Below are positions 42,768-50,410 of a DNA stretch of 54,886 nucleotides, in pieces. This DNA comes from Acetobacteraceae bacterium (GTDB taxonomy: Bacteria > Pseudomonadota > Alphaproteobacteria > Acetobacterales > Acetobacteraceae). The stretch lies in contig CANBNK010000020.1 of NCBI GenBank assembly GCA_947371015.1, positions 1 to 54,886 on the forward strand, in the 5' to 3' direction. How positions within the stretch are numbered: the first letter of the stretch is position 1; each line of letters opens with the position of its first letter. A program made the position numbers and the translations under genes. The notes below the pieces were generated by a model. It searched no databases and was not told the DNA's origin. It was given only the letters and a program-made list of their open reading frames with translations.

Positions 42768-45674
42768 TCAGGCGTTGGCGCTGACCACACCGGGGATCGC
42801 TTCGCGCAGTTGCTCCAGCGTGGCGTCGGCCACGGCCAGGGTCTCGGCATGCAGTGCCGCTGCCAACTCGGCCTGTTCCGCCTGCGCGGCCACCTGCAAT
42901 TTGCGGGCGGCGCTGGCCAGCCGCTGGGCGCCGAGTGTCGCCGCCGCGCCGCACAGGGCATGTGCCGCCTTGCTGCTGGCCAGCGGCGGGCTGGCGCGCA
43001 GGTCGTGCAGGGCCAACTCGATCTCGTGGATGAACTCCGGCACCAGTTGCCGCGCCGCGGCGAGGTCCAGCCCCGGCACCTGCACCATCAGCTCGCCGCC
43101 GCGGCGGGTCAGCAGGGGCAGGGTGAGGAGGTCGTCGTTGCGGCCAGGCGTGCCGTCGGCGGCCTGGAAGCCGTTGCTGCCGGCGGCCAGTCGGATCAGC
43201 GCCGCCAGCATGGCCTCGCGTTCGATCGGCTTGGCCAGGTGCCCATCCATGCCCGCGGCACGGCAGGCGGCGATATCCGCGGCGAAGGCGCTGGCGGTGA
43301 CGGCCAGAATAGGGATCCGCGCCTCGGCGCCCGGTAGCGCGCGGATGCGGCGGGTTGCCTCCAACCCATCCACGCCGGGCATCATCACATCCATCAGCAC
43401 GGCGTCGTAGGGCGTGCCCGCCGCGGCGGCGCGGCTGACGGCCGCCACTGCCTGCGCGCCGTCGCCCACGCATTCCACCGCATGGCCTGCGGTTTCCAGC
43501 AACGCCCGGGCGACCGCCTGGTTGGCGGCGACGTCATCGGCCACCAGCAGCCGCAGGCGGTGCGCCGCCAGAGTGGGGGCGGCTTCGACGGTGACTGGCT
43601 CGACGGCCAGAGGCAGCCGCAGGTCCAGCCAGAACAGCGACCCGCTGGGGGCTTCCGCATTGGCATCGCAACCGATGCTGCCGCCCATGCCCTCGGCGAT
43701 GTTGCGGGCAATGGCGAGGCCCAGCCCCGAGCCGCCCAGCACGCCACCGCGTTCCAACTGAACGAAATCGCCGAAGATGTCCTGCCTGGCTGCGGCTGGT
43801 ACGCCCGGGCCGGTATCGCGCACCTCGATGCGCAGGGCGACGTCGCGGCCGGGCTCGCCTGCAGGCCCTGGCGCGGCGCGCAACGTGACCCGGCCGCCGG
43901 CCGGGGTGAACTTCACTGCATTGGTCAGCAGGTTCAGCACCAGCTGGCGTAGCCGGGTCGGGTCCGCCGCTACGGCAGCGGGCAGGGCGCCGTCGAACTC
44001 GCTGACCAGGGCGACGCCCTTTTCCGCCGCCGCCGGCTGCACCATGGTGGCGCAGCCGGCCAGCAGAGGGACCAGCGCCATGGGTTGGGGGCGCAGTTCC
44101 AAGTGGCCGGATTCCACCTGCGCCAGGTCCAGCACGTCGTTGGCGACGGCCACCAGGTGCCGGCCGGCCATCTCCAGCGTCGCCGCCTGGGCCCGGTGGG
44201 CAGTGGAAAGCAGCGGGTCGCGCGCCAGGGCCTGGGCCAGCCCGAGCACCCCGTTCAGCGGTGTGCGCAACTCGTGGCTCATGCGGGCCAGGAAGCGCGA
44301 CTTGGCCTCGGTGGCGCGGGCCGCCGCGGCGTTGGCGGCGGCCAGGTCGCTGTTCGCCCGCTTCAGTTCGGTGATGTCGGTGCGGATGCCGACCGTGCCG
44401 CCATCGGGCGTGCGGCGCTCCGTCACCAAGATCCAGCGGTTGTCCGGCAGCAGGCGTTCCAGCGGCGGGCTGTTGCTGCGATGCCAGGCGACCAGGTCGG
44501 CCACGAAGCCTTCCAGGTCGGCGCCGACCTGCGGGTACTGGCCCGCGGCGATACCGGCGCGGATGACTTCCTCGAAGGTGGCGCCGACCCGGATGGCGTC
44601 GCCGGTGCGGGCGTAGATTTCGCGGAAGCGCTGGTTGGTCACCAGCAGCCGGTCATCGGCATCCCACATGACGAAGCCGTCGGACATCGAATCCAACGCG
44701 TTCTCCAGCACCAGCCGGGCCTGGGTGCGCTCCGCCTCGATCCGTTCGCGTTGGTTCAGCGCCGCGTCCAGGGCGAAGGCCAGGGCCAGCAGCAGTACCG
44801 CGGCCAGGCAGGCGACGGTAAGGATGCGATAGCGCTCGCGGCTGCGCGGGCCATCGGTGGCGGCCAGGTCCAGCGCGGCGGTGACCAGGATGTCCTGGTA
44901 CAGCGTGGGCCGCGTGGCCACCAGGACTGGCGCTGGCCCCGGGGCCTCGTCCCGGCGGACAAAGGCCACACCCGCCGGTTGATGCTGGTTCCACCACTGC
45001 AGGACCTGGCCGATGCTGGCCTCGTCATGCGGCAGGCTGACCAGCAACTGGCCGTCACCGCGTTCCAGCGACAGCGCCAGGCCGGCGGTATCGGCGGCCG
45101 GCATCAGCAGGGAGATCAGCAGTGGGACAGGCACCTCCGCCACCGCCAGCATCGGACCCTGGCCGGGCAGGTCGATGGCGCGGACGAAGAACAGCGCCCA
45201 TTCCCCGGTGACGGGGTTGCGGGCTGGGCCGGCAATGCCGACGCCACTCTGCGCCACGCCCTGTGGCCGTGGCGGCGGGGTGAAGGGTGGCGGGCGGTTG
45301 CGGGACGCGGCCATGGCGCTGGCCCAGGGCATCCGCTGCGGCTCACCGCCTGGGCGGAGCAGCAGCAGGTCGCGGAAGCCGAAATTCTGCTCCGCCAGTT
45401 CATGCAGCAGGCGGTTGGCGGATTGCGAGGTTACGCCGTCCGCCGTCGCGGTTCCTGCCAGCAGGGCGGGCAGGCCGGCCAGGACGCTGTCCACCTGCAG
45501 GAACTGCCGGTTAATGGTCGCCTCGGCCACCTTGGCGACACGTTCCACCGTGGCGGCGCCATTGGCCAGGACGGCGTCCTGCGCCCGCTCAAGCAGCAGG
45601 CTGGTGCCGACCCCGAGCAGGATCATCACCACCAGCGCGCTGAACAGCACGCCAATCCGCAGCCTGGCCAGCAT
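42768..45674 (-). CDS. Hybrid sensor histidine kinase (periplasmic sensor, PAS, HisKA, HATPase, REC, Hpt)
   Basis: 968 aa. Two membrane helices (about 7-28 and 283-305) flank a periplasmic sensor of roughly 250 residues. A PAS domain (about 320-440) is followed by HisKA with phospho-acceptor His467 in MSHELRTPLNG. HATPase_c motifs are NLLTNAVKF, DTGPGVP and GGSGLGLAIA. The receiver domain has Asp762 in AVLMDVMMPGVDG. The C-terminal Hpt domain has His905 in KAAHALCGAA. Every phosphorelay residue needed is present, so it can pass phosphate to an unlinked output regulator, which is not in this window. It starts four bases after the DctP-type SBP stop, strongly suggesting that this SBP reports ligand to its periplasmic sensor. 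Confidence 0.95.
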   Translation of the reverse strand: MLARLRIGVLFSALVVMILLGVGTSLLLERAQDAVLANGAATVERVAKVAEATINRQFLQVDSVLAGLPALLAGTATADGVTSQSANRLLHELAEQNFGFRDLLLLRPGGEPQRMPWASAMAASRNRPPPFTPPPRPQGVAQSGVGIAGPARNPVTGEWALFFVRAIDLPGQGPMLAVAEVPVPLLISLLMPAADTAGLALSLERGDGQLLVSLPHDEASIGQVLQWWNQHQPAGVAFVRRDEAPGPAPVLVATRPTLYQDILVTAALDLAATDGPRSRERYRILTVACLAAVLLLALAFALDAALNQRERIEAERTQARLVLENALDSMSDGFVMWDADDRLLVTNQRFREIYARTGDAIRVGATFEEVIRAGIAAGQYPQVGADLEGFVADLVAWHRSNSPPLERLLPDNRWILVTERRTPDGGTVGIRTDITELKRANSDLAAANAAAARATEAKSRFLARMSHELRTPLNGVLGLAQALARDPLLSTAHRAQAATLEMAGRHLVAVANDVLDLAQVESGHLELRPQPMALVPLLAGCATMVQPAAAEKGVALVSEFDGALPAAVAADPTRLRQLVLNLLTNAVKFTPAGGRVTLRAAPGPAGEPGRDVALRIEVRDTGPGVPAAARQDIFGDFVQLERGGVLGGSGLGLAIARNIAEGMGGSIGCDANAEAPSGSLFWLDLRLPLAVEPVTVEAAPTLAAHRLRLLVADDVAANQAVARALLETAGHAVECVGDGAQAVAAVSRAAAAGTPYDAVLMDVMMPGVDGLEATRRIRALPGAEARIPILAVTASAFAADIAACRAAGMDGHLAKPIEREAMLAALIRLAAGSNGFQAADGTPGRNDDLLTLPLLTRRGGELMVQVPGLDLAAARQLVPEFIHEIELALHDLRASPPLASSKAAHALCGAAATLGAQRLASAARKLQVAAQAEQAELAAALHAETLAVADATLEQLREAIPGVVSANA

Positions 45675-45678
45675 TCGC

Positions 45679-46764
45679 TCAACCGCCCCCCGCCTGCGCG
45701 TCCGATGCCGGGACGCCGAGTGCCGGCCCCATGATGCCGCTCCAGATCGTGGCGCAGGGTGGCCCGCAGCGCCGCAGCCAAGCTGGTATCACGAGTTCGG
45801 TCAGCAGGTGGCGCCGGGATTCCTCCGTGGACTGTTCGGTGACCAACTGCAAGCGCCCCCGGCGGTCGGCGGGGCAGGCCCGCCCACCGGTGGCGCAGTC
45901 GATGCCGTCCCGGTTGGCCCGCTCGGCCGACTGCCAGATCTCCTCCTGCAATTGCAGGATGCCGTCGCGCAGGCGATCCCGGATGGTCTCCGGCAGTGCC
46001 AGCCAGGCACCGCGGTTGGCGACGAAGACCGAGACGCCCCAGTTTATCGGTACGTCGGAGACATGGGTCGCAACGCGCTGCAGCCCGACATCCATTGCCG
46101 ACATGGCACCGGTGACGACGCATTGGACCGCACCGTCGCGCATCGCCGGGACAATCTCGGCAAAGGGCATCACCACGGGCACGGCGCCTACATGGCGCAT
46201 CAGGTCCGCCTGGCCGACCGAGGAGGTGCGGACCCGTCGTCCCACCAGGTCGTTCAGCCCGGCGAAGCTCCCGCGGCAGAGCACGACCTGGGCCGGGTAG
46301 ATATAGATGCCGAGCAACTCGACGCCGTAGCGTTCCTCCAGCAGTCGGCCGAGGGGGCGCCGCAGCAACCCGGCGGTACGGCGCAACTCCGCCTGGTCGC
46401 GATTGGCAAGTGGCAGCGTCAGCGCGTCCAGTTCCGGGTCATTGGCGGCAGCCAGGGCCAGCAGCACGTTGGCGTAGGACACCACGTCCAGCCGCACCAG
46501 GCGCAGCAATTCCTGGCCGCGAATGCCGCTGCGGTCGAATGGGGCGATATCGGCCTGCACCACGCCGCCGGTCAGCTGGGGCACGCGGGTCTGCCAGAAT
46601 GGCGCCTCGTGCTGGGTGTACTGGCTAACTCCGGCAAGGCCCCCGACAACCCTCAGCCGCAGCGGCGCCGGCTGCGCCCCCGCTTGCCCGGCGGCGAGGA
46701 GCACGACGGTCAGCGCCAGCAGCATCCATGGCCGGCGGCGCGCGAAGCTATGGGGAGGCGACAT
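45679..46764 (-). CDS. DctP-type TRAP solute-binding protein, likely kinase accessory
   Basis: 361 aa with a Sec signal peptide (hydrophobic 14-25, cleavage near GQAGA). DctP features are FAGLNDLVGRRVRTSSVGQADLMRH-type helix/strand around residue 180-195, with the ligand-clamping Arg in RVRTSS, and VPVVMPFAEIVPAMRDG. Two Cys pairs mark the C-terminal part (CATGGRAC and CGPPC), which I remember from other Roseomonas-like DctP proteins. No DctQ or DctM membrane subunits are encoded nearby. The stop is 4 bases from the hybrid kinase start. I infer that it acts as a periplasmic receptor for the kinase, not (or not only) for transport. Confidence 0.9.
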   Translation of the reverse strand: MSPPHSFARRRPWMLLALTVVLLAAGQAGAQPAPLRLRVVGGLAGVSQYTQHEAPFWQTRVPQLTGGVVQADIAPFDRSGIRGQELLRLVRLDVVSYANVLLALAAANDPELDALTLPLANRDQAELRRTAGLLRRPLGRLLEERYGVELLGIYIYPAQVVLCRGSFAGLNDLVGRRVRTSSVGQADLMRHVGAVPVVMPFAEIVPAMRDGAVQCVVTGAMSAMDVGLQRVATHVSDVPINWGVSVFVANRGAWLALPETIRDRLRDGILQLQEEIWQSAERANRDGIDCATGGRACPADRRGRLQLVTEQSTEESRRHLLTELVIPAWLRRCGPPCATIWSGIMGPALGVPASDAQAGGG

Positions 46765-46825
46765 GCTGGGGGCCGGATTTCAGGAAGCCCCGCAGTATGC
46801 AACCTGCCGTTGCGGCGCGCTACGC

Positions 46826-47209
46826 TCAATGGTGGCAGTCGCTCGCCGGGGTGCGCGCTGGTGCGTCCGGCTGGATCAGGCTGCGCAGCGCCGCCACGGC
46901 GTCCCGGCCGGTGGCCAACGTGGCCGGGTCCGATGTGGCGGGCGGGCGACCGGCGGCCAACGCCAGTGTGCAGTCCAGTATCGCCAGGACCTGGCGGCTG
47001 GCGGCGAGGATTTCCATCGCCCAGGCCTGGCGCTGGGCGGGAGTGGCCTCCCCAGCGGCCAGTTCGGCAAAGCCGATCACCGGCAGCATGGGGGCGCGCA
47101 GCGCGGAGGTCAGTCGCGCCAGGGAAGGCAGGGCGGCATAGTCGGCCGCATCGGCGGCCGCGCTGGTCGGGGCAGGGGTCATGGCTTGGACGATCTGCAG
47201 GTTGGACAT
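46826..47209 (-). CDS. HisKA-like mini-protein lacking the phospho-acceptor histidine
   Basis: 127 aa from ATG 47209; a longer reading frame exists upstream but has no conserved content. Residues 33-50 read LTSALRAPMLPVIGFAEL, which aligns with the HisKA helix consensus MSHELRTPLNAIIGFAEL position by position. Ser35 sits where the phosphorylated His should be. A second helix (QAWAMEILAASRQVLAILDCTLALA) matches the other half of a HisKA dimerisation hairpin. There is no HATPase or receiver. It lies 61 bases upstream of the DctP-type SBP and hybrid kinase on the same strand. I propose a dimerisation decoy or regulator of the kinase. The alternative is an unrelated helical protein; no known family name applies. 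Confidence 0.7.
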   Translation of the reverse strand: MSNLQIVQAMTPAPTSAAADAADYAALPSLARLTSALRAPMLPVIGFAELAAGEATPAQRQAWAMEILAASRQVLAILDCTLALAAGRPPATSDPATLATGRDAVAALRSLIQPDAPARTPASDCHH

Positions 47210-47288
47210 GGGGATAATTCCGCTGATCGGCCCACCCACGCATCCGCCGTGCCAGCCCGCCGAGGCAGCCGGCGTTGCATTCTGCGAC

Positions 47289-48053
47289 TCAGCGTGGCGC
47301 CAGGCCGAGCCGGCGCCAGACCGCCGCGGCATCCGAACCGGCGAGGAAGCCCAGGAACTCCGCCGCCCCGGCGTCCCCGCGCCGCGGCAGAGCGAAGGGA
47401 TAGGTGATCGGCGCGTGGCTGTCGGCCGGGAAGGTCAGCGCAATGCGCAGGCCCGGCATCTCGAAGGCGTCGGTCAGCATGGCGACGGCGAAGCGTGCCT
47501 CGCCCTTGCGCACCAGCTCCAGCGCCGCGCGGCCTTCGGCCACCGGCAGCAATCGGGACTGCAAGGCGTCCCAGATCTCGAGGTTGGTCAGCGTTTCCCG
47601 CGCCACCCGGCCGGCCGCGGTCTGCGCCGGGTCGGGCAGGGCCAGCTTGCCCTCGCCCAGCAGCGGCGGCAGGTCCTGCGCGCGCACCAGGCGGCGCGGT
47701 GGCGGCTGGTCGGCGGCGGTGACCAGCACCAGGTCGTTGCCCAGCAGGTTGCGCCGGGTGTCAGGCCGCAGCAGGCGCCGGGCCTCCAGCGCGTCCATGC
47801 GCTGCGGGTCGGCCAGGGCCAGCACGTCGCAGGGGCCGCCTTGCTCGACGATGCGGGCCAGTGCAGCGGAGGTGCCGGTCTGCAATCGCAGGGGCCGTCC
47901 CCCCTGGGCGCGCCAGAGTTGCTCCAGCTGCGCCAGGCCGGGTTGCAGGCCCGGCACGGCGCAGACCACCCAGGGCACCGGCGCAGGTTGCGCCTGGGCC
48001 GGAAGCGGCAAGGCCGCGACGGCGGCGGCGATCAAGGGACGACGGGACAGCAT
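47289..48053 (-). CDS. ModA-like solute-binding protein, orphan
   Basis: 254 aa from ATG 48053. The signal peptide is LSRRPLIAAAVAALPLPAQA, cleaved near QAQPA; the twin arginine could make it Tat-dependent. The periplasmic-binding fold type II is seen in GTSAALARIVEQGGPCDVLALAD (about 62-84 in pieces), GKLALPDPAQTAAGRVA and the terminal GAAEFLGFLAGSDAAAVWRRLGL, which is ModA/WtpA-like. No molybdate permease or ATPase is adjacent. The ligand may be an oxyanion or something else; the classical ModA serine ligand is plausible in GTSAAL but not certain. It is 79 bases upstream of the HisKA-like gene on the same strand. Confidence 0.82.
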   Translation of the reverse strand: MLSRRPLIAAAVAALPLPAQAQPAPVPWVVCAVPGLQPGLAQLEQLWRAQGGRPLRLQTGTSAALARIVEQGGPCDVLALADPQRMDALEARRLLRPDTRRNLLGNDLVLVTAADQPPPRRLVRAQDLPPLLGEGKLALPDPAQTAAGRVARETLTNLEIWDALQSRLLPVAEGRAALELVRKGEARFAVAMLTDAFEMPGLRIALTFPADSHAPITYPFALPRRGDAGAAEFLGFLAGSDAAAVWRRLGLAPR

Positions 48054-48136
48054 GTGCGCGGGCACCTTAGAGCCTGGCGCGTCGCGCTGGAATCACCCCC
48101 CTGAGCAATATGCGGCCAGGGAGGCGGGTCTTGCCC

Positions 48137-49111
48137 CTATGGCTGTAGCCGCACGCCGGTGCGGGCGACCACATCCCGGTACAGTGCCAATTCCCGCGCC
48201 ATGAAGGCATGGGTGCCGGCGATGGTGTTGGGCTCGCCCGGCGGGGCATGGCCGACATCGATCATGCGGGCGGCGGTGGCTGGTTCCGCCAGCGCCGCGA
48301 CCAGGGCGCGGTTGAGGCGCTCGGCGACCGGCTGCGGCACCCCGGCGGGAGCGATGAGCATGAACCAGGCTGGCGACTCGAAGCCCTGGATCCCCAGTTC
48401 GCCGATGGTCGGGATGTTGGGGAACAGCGGGAAGCGGCGCGGGCCGATCATCGCCACGCCGCGCACCATGTTCTCCTTCAGCATGGCCGCGGCGGAGGCG
48501 ACCGCGGCGATGCCTTGCTGCGCTTCGCCGGTATGGATGGCGGTGAGCATCTGCGCGCCGGAGCGATAGGGCACGTGGACCATGTGGGTGCCCAGCAACT
48601 GGGCCAGCATCTCCGACTGCAGGTGCAGCACGCCGCCGACGCCGGAGGAAGCATAGGTGATGCCGTCGCGCGGCGCGGCGCGCATCGCGGCGATCGCCTC
48701 GGCCGGAGTGCGGCCGGGGAAGCTGTTGGTGACCACCAGGATGCCCGGCGGCACGCTGATCAGCCCGAGATGGACGAAGTCGTTCAGCGAATCATAGCGG
48801 GTGCCGCCGACCAGCGCGTTGGGCGCCGCGGCGCCGGCGCCGGTTTCCTGCACCATGATGGTGTAGCCATCCGCCGGCTGGCGCTTCAGCCATTCGGTGG
48901 CGATGGCGCCCGAGGCGCCCGGCCGATTCTCCACTATGATCCGCGCATCCGACCCGAGATGCGCTGGCATCCGGTCCGCCAGGATGCGCGCGGCGATATC
49001 GGTGGAACCGCCGGGCGAATAGCCGGAGACCAGGGTGATCGGCCGGTCCGGAAAGGCGGCGGCCAGGCCGGGCAGCAGGGCAGCAACAAGGGCGAGCGCA
49101 AGTCGGCGCAT
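48137..49111 (-). CDS. Tripartite tricarboxylate transporter substrate-binding protein (Bug/TctC family), orphan
   Basis: 324 aa from ATG 49111 with GGGAGG upstream; the in-frame extension is rejected because it would be translated through the tandem repeat. The signal peptide is MRRLALALVAALLPGLAAA. Bug family signatures are FPDRPITLVSGYSPGGSTDIAARILA (seen in parts at about 20-45), VENRPGASGAIATEWL, ADGYTIMVQETG and the C-terminal FESPAWFMLIAPAGVPQPV. These proteins bind carboxylates such as citrate, nicotinate or others in the periplasm. TctA/TctB are not nearby, as is common for Bug proteins. Confidence 0.94.
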   Translation of the reverse strand: MRRLALALVAALLPGLAAAFPDRPITLVSGYSPGGSTDIAARILADRMPAHLGSDARIIVENRPGASGAIATEWLKRQPADGYTIMVQETGAGAAAPNALVGGTRYDSLNDFVHLGLISVPPGILVVTNSFPGRTPAEAIAAMRAAPRDGITYASSGVGGVLHLQSEMLAQLLGTHMVHVPYRSGAQMLTAIHTGEAQQGIAAVASAAAMLKENMVRGVAMIGPRRFPLFPNIPTIGELGIQGFESPAWFMLIAPAGVPQPVAERLNRALVAALAEPATAARMIDVGHAPPGEPNTIAGTHAFMARELALYRDVVARTGVRLQP

Positions 49112-49146
49112 GGCGGAACCTCCCGGTTTGTTGGGCGGGAGGGTCG

Positions 49147-49197
49147 CGCGCCACTGCGCGCGCGGGCAAGCAAAATCGCGCCACTGCGCGCGCGGGC
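49147..49197. repeat. Two tandem copies of a 21-base GC-rich unit, 30-base period
   Basis: The unit starting CGCGCCACTG and ending CGCGGGC occurs at 49147-49167 and 49177-49197, separated by the nine bases AAGCAAAAT. It lies between the oxygenase stop and the Bug SBP start. Two copies are too few for a CRISPR, and the unit has no clear dyad longer than the GCGCGC core. It is probably a small duplication. Confidence 0.75.
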
Positions 49198-49211
49198 TAT
49201 AAGCGGGCTGG

Positions 49212-50216
49212 TCAGGCGCCCTGCAGTTCAACCTCGCCCTTGGCGCGGCGCTGGGCCTCGCGCTCGGCATAGTTGCGGCCGGTGTATTCGGTCATGAAGC
49301 CAAGATAAGTGTAAGGCTCCCATTGCGCCGGGCGTTCGGCGTCCACGCAGGTCGGCAGCGGCGCCATCACCGTGTCGTAGTCGGCGTCCATGAAGAACGG
49401 GATCGCGTAGCGTTCCTGGCCGCTGCGGTTGGTCACGCGGTGCGGCGTGGCCAGGAAGCGCCCGTTGCTCCACCGGTGCAGCATCATGCCGCCATTCACC
49501 TGGAAGGTGCCGGCGGTTGCGGGCGCGTCCAGCCAGGTGCCGTCCGGCAGCATCACCGCCAGGCCGGGCACCTTGTTCTGCGCCAGAATCGTCATGAAGC
49601 TGGTGTCCGAATGCGGCGCCAGGCCCCATTCCTGGTCAGCGGTGGTCGGGTCCTGCTGCGGGTAGTGCGTCATCCGCAGCGTGAACATCGGGTCGCGGAA
49701 GCGCTGGGTGAAGAAGTCCAGCGGCATGTCCAGCGCGGCGGCGTAGAGTGGCAGCAGGCGTTGGCCCAGCGCCTGCATCGCCGCGCAGTAGTCGTTGATG
49801 ACGGCGCGAAAACCTGGCAGCTCCGGCCAGCGCTGCATGGCGCGGAAGCGCCGGGCGGCCAGCACGTCCGGGTGGTCGGCGGGCATGTCGCGCTTGAAGA
49901 ACACCGCTTCGTTCGCGTTGGGTTTGTAGATGGTGCCCAGCGCGTTCATCCGCGTGGTCGCGCCGCGCATCGGCAGGTAGCCGGTGTTGTGTTCGTCGAA
50001 CTCCATCGCCAGTTTGGCCGGCAACGGCTGCGTGTGGAAGCGCTCGGCCTCCACGAACACTGCCTGCACCAGGGCTTCCGCCACGCCGTGGTTCTTCACG
50101 GTGTAGAAGCCCACCTCGGTGAAGGCGCGACGCAACTGGTCACCGAGGGTGGCGACGGCGCCAGCCTCTCCGGCCAGCAGCGGGGCCAGGTCCAGCACGG
50201 GAATCTCGTCGGCCAT
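49212..50216 (-). CDS. 2-oxoglutarate/Fe(II)-dependent oxygenase, isopenicillin N synthase-like family
   Basis: 334 aa from ATG 50216 with GAGGAGA upstream. The N-terminal DIOX_N-like part starts DEIPVLDLAPLLAG, with FYTVKNHG at about 37-44. The iron site is His202 and Asp204 in APHSDTSF plus His259 in ATPHRV. Arg269 in ERYAIPFF would bind the 2-oxoglutarate carboxylate; the usual RxS reads Arg-Tyr-Ala here. Such enzymes hydroxylate, desaturate or cyclise small molecules in the cytoplasm. It is divergent from importer C across 194 bases (50217-50410, nothing nameable seen) and upstream of the Bug SBP on the same strand, so oxidation of an imported compound is plausible. Confidence 0.92.
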   Translation of the reverse strand: MADEIPVLDLAPLLAGEAGAVATLGDQLRRAFTEVGFYTVKNHGVAEALVQAVFVEAERFHTQPLPAKLAMEFDEHNTGYLPMRGATTRMNALGTIYKPNANEAVFFKRDMPADHPDVLAARRFRAMQRWPELPGFRAVINDYCAAMQALGQRLLPLYAAALDMPLDFFTQRFRDPMFTLRMTHYPQQDPTTADQEWGLAPHSDTSFMTILAQNKVPGLAVMLPDGTWLDAPATAGTFQVNGGMMLHRWSNGRFLATPHRVTNRSGQERYAIPFFMDADYDTVMAPLPTCVDAERPAQWEPYTYLGFMTEYTGRNYAEREAQRRAKGEVELQGA

Positions 50217-50410
50217 CTGCACGTCTCCTCTGCACGGTCGGCCGAGCCTAGGACGGGATTACCTGCGCGTGAAGCGTGCAGACTGCACCGCCGTGCCGGC
50301 CAGTGGGGCAGACTGTCCCGGATGCGGGCGTCATTCGCTGCCGCCGGGGCTTGCGCCGGCCCGGCGCCCGCCCCCAAACTCCCGTGGTTCGACGCTTGGG
50401 GAGACCAGTC

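Noticed and set aside
49147-49197. Possible CRISPR
   Set aside because: Only two repeats, a 9-base spacer and no cas genes in the window.
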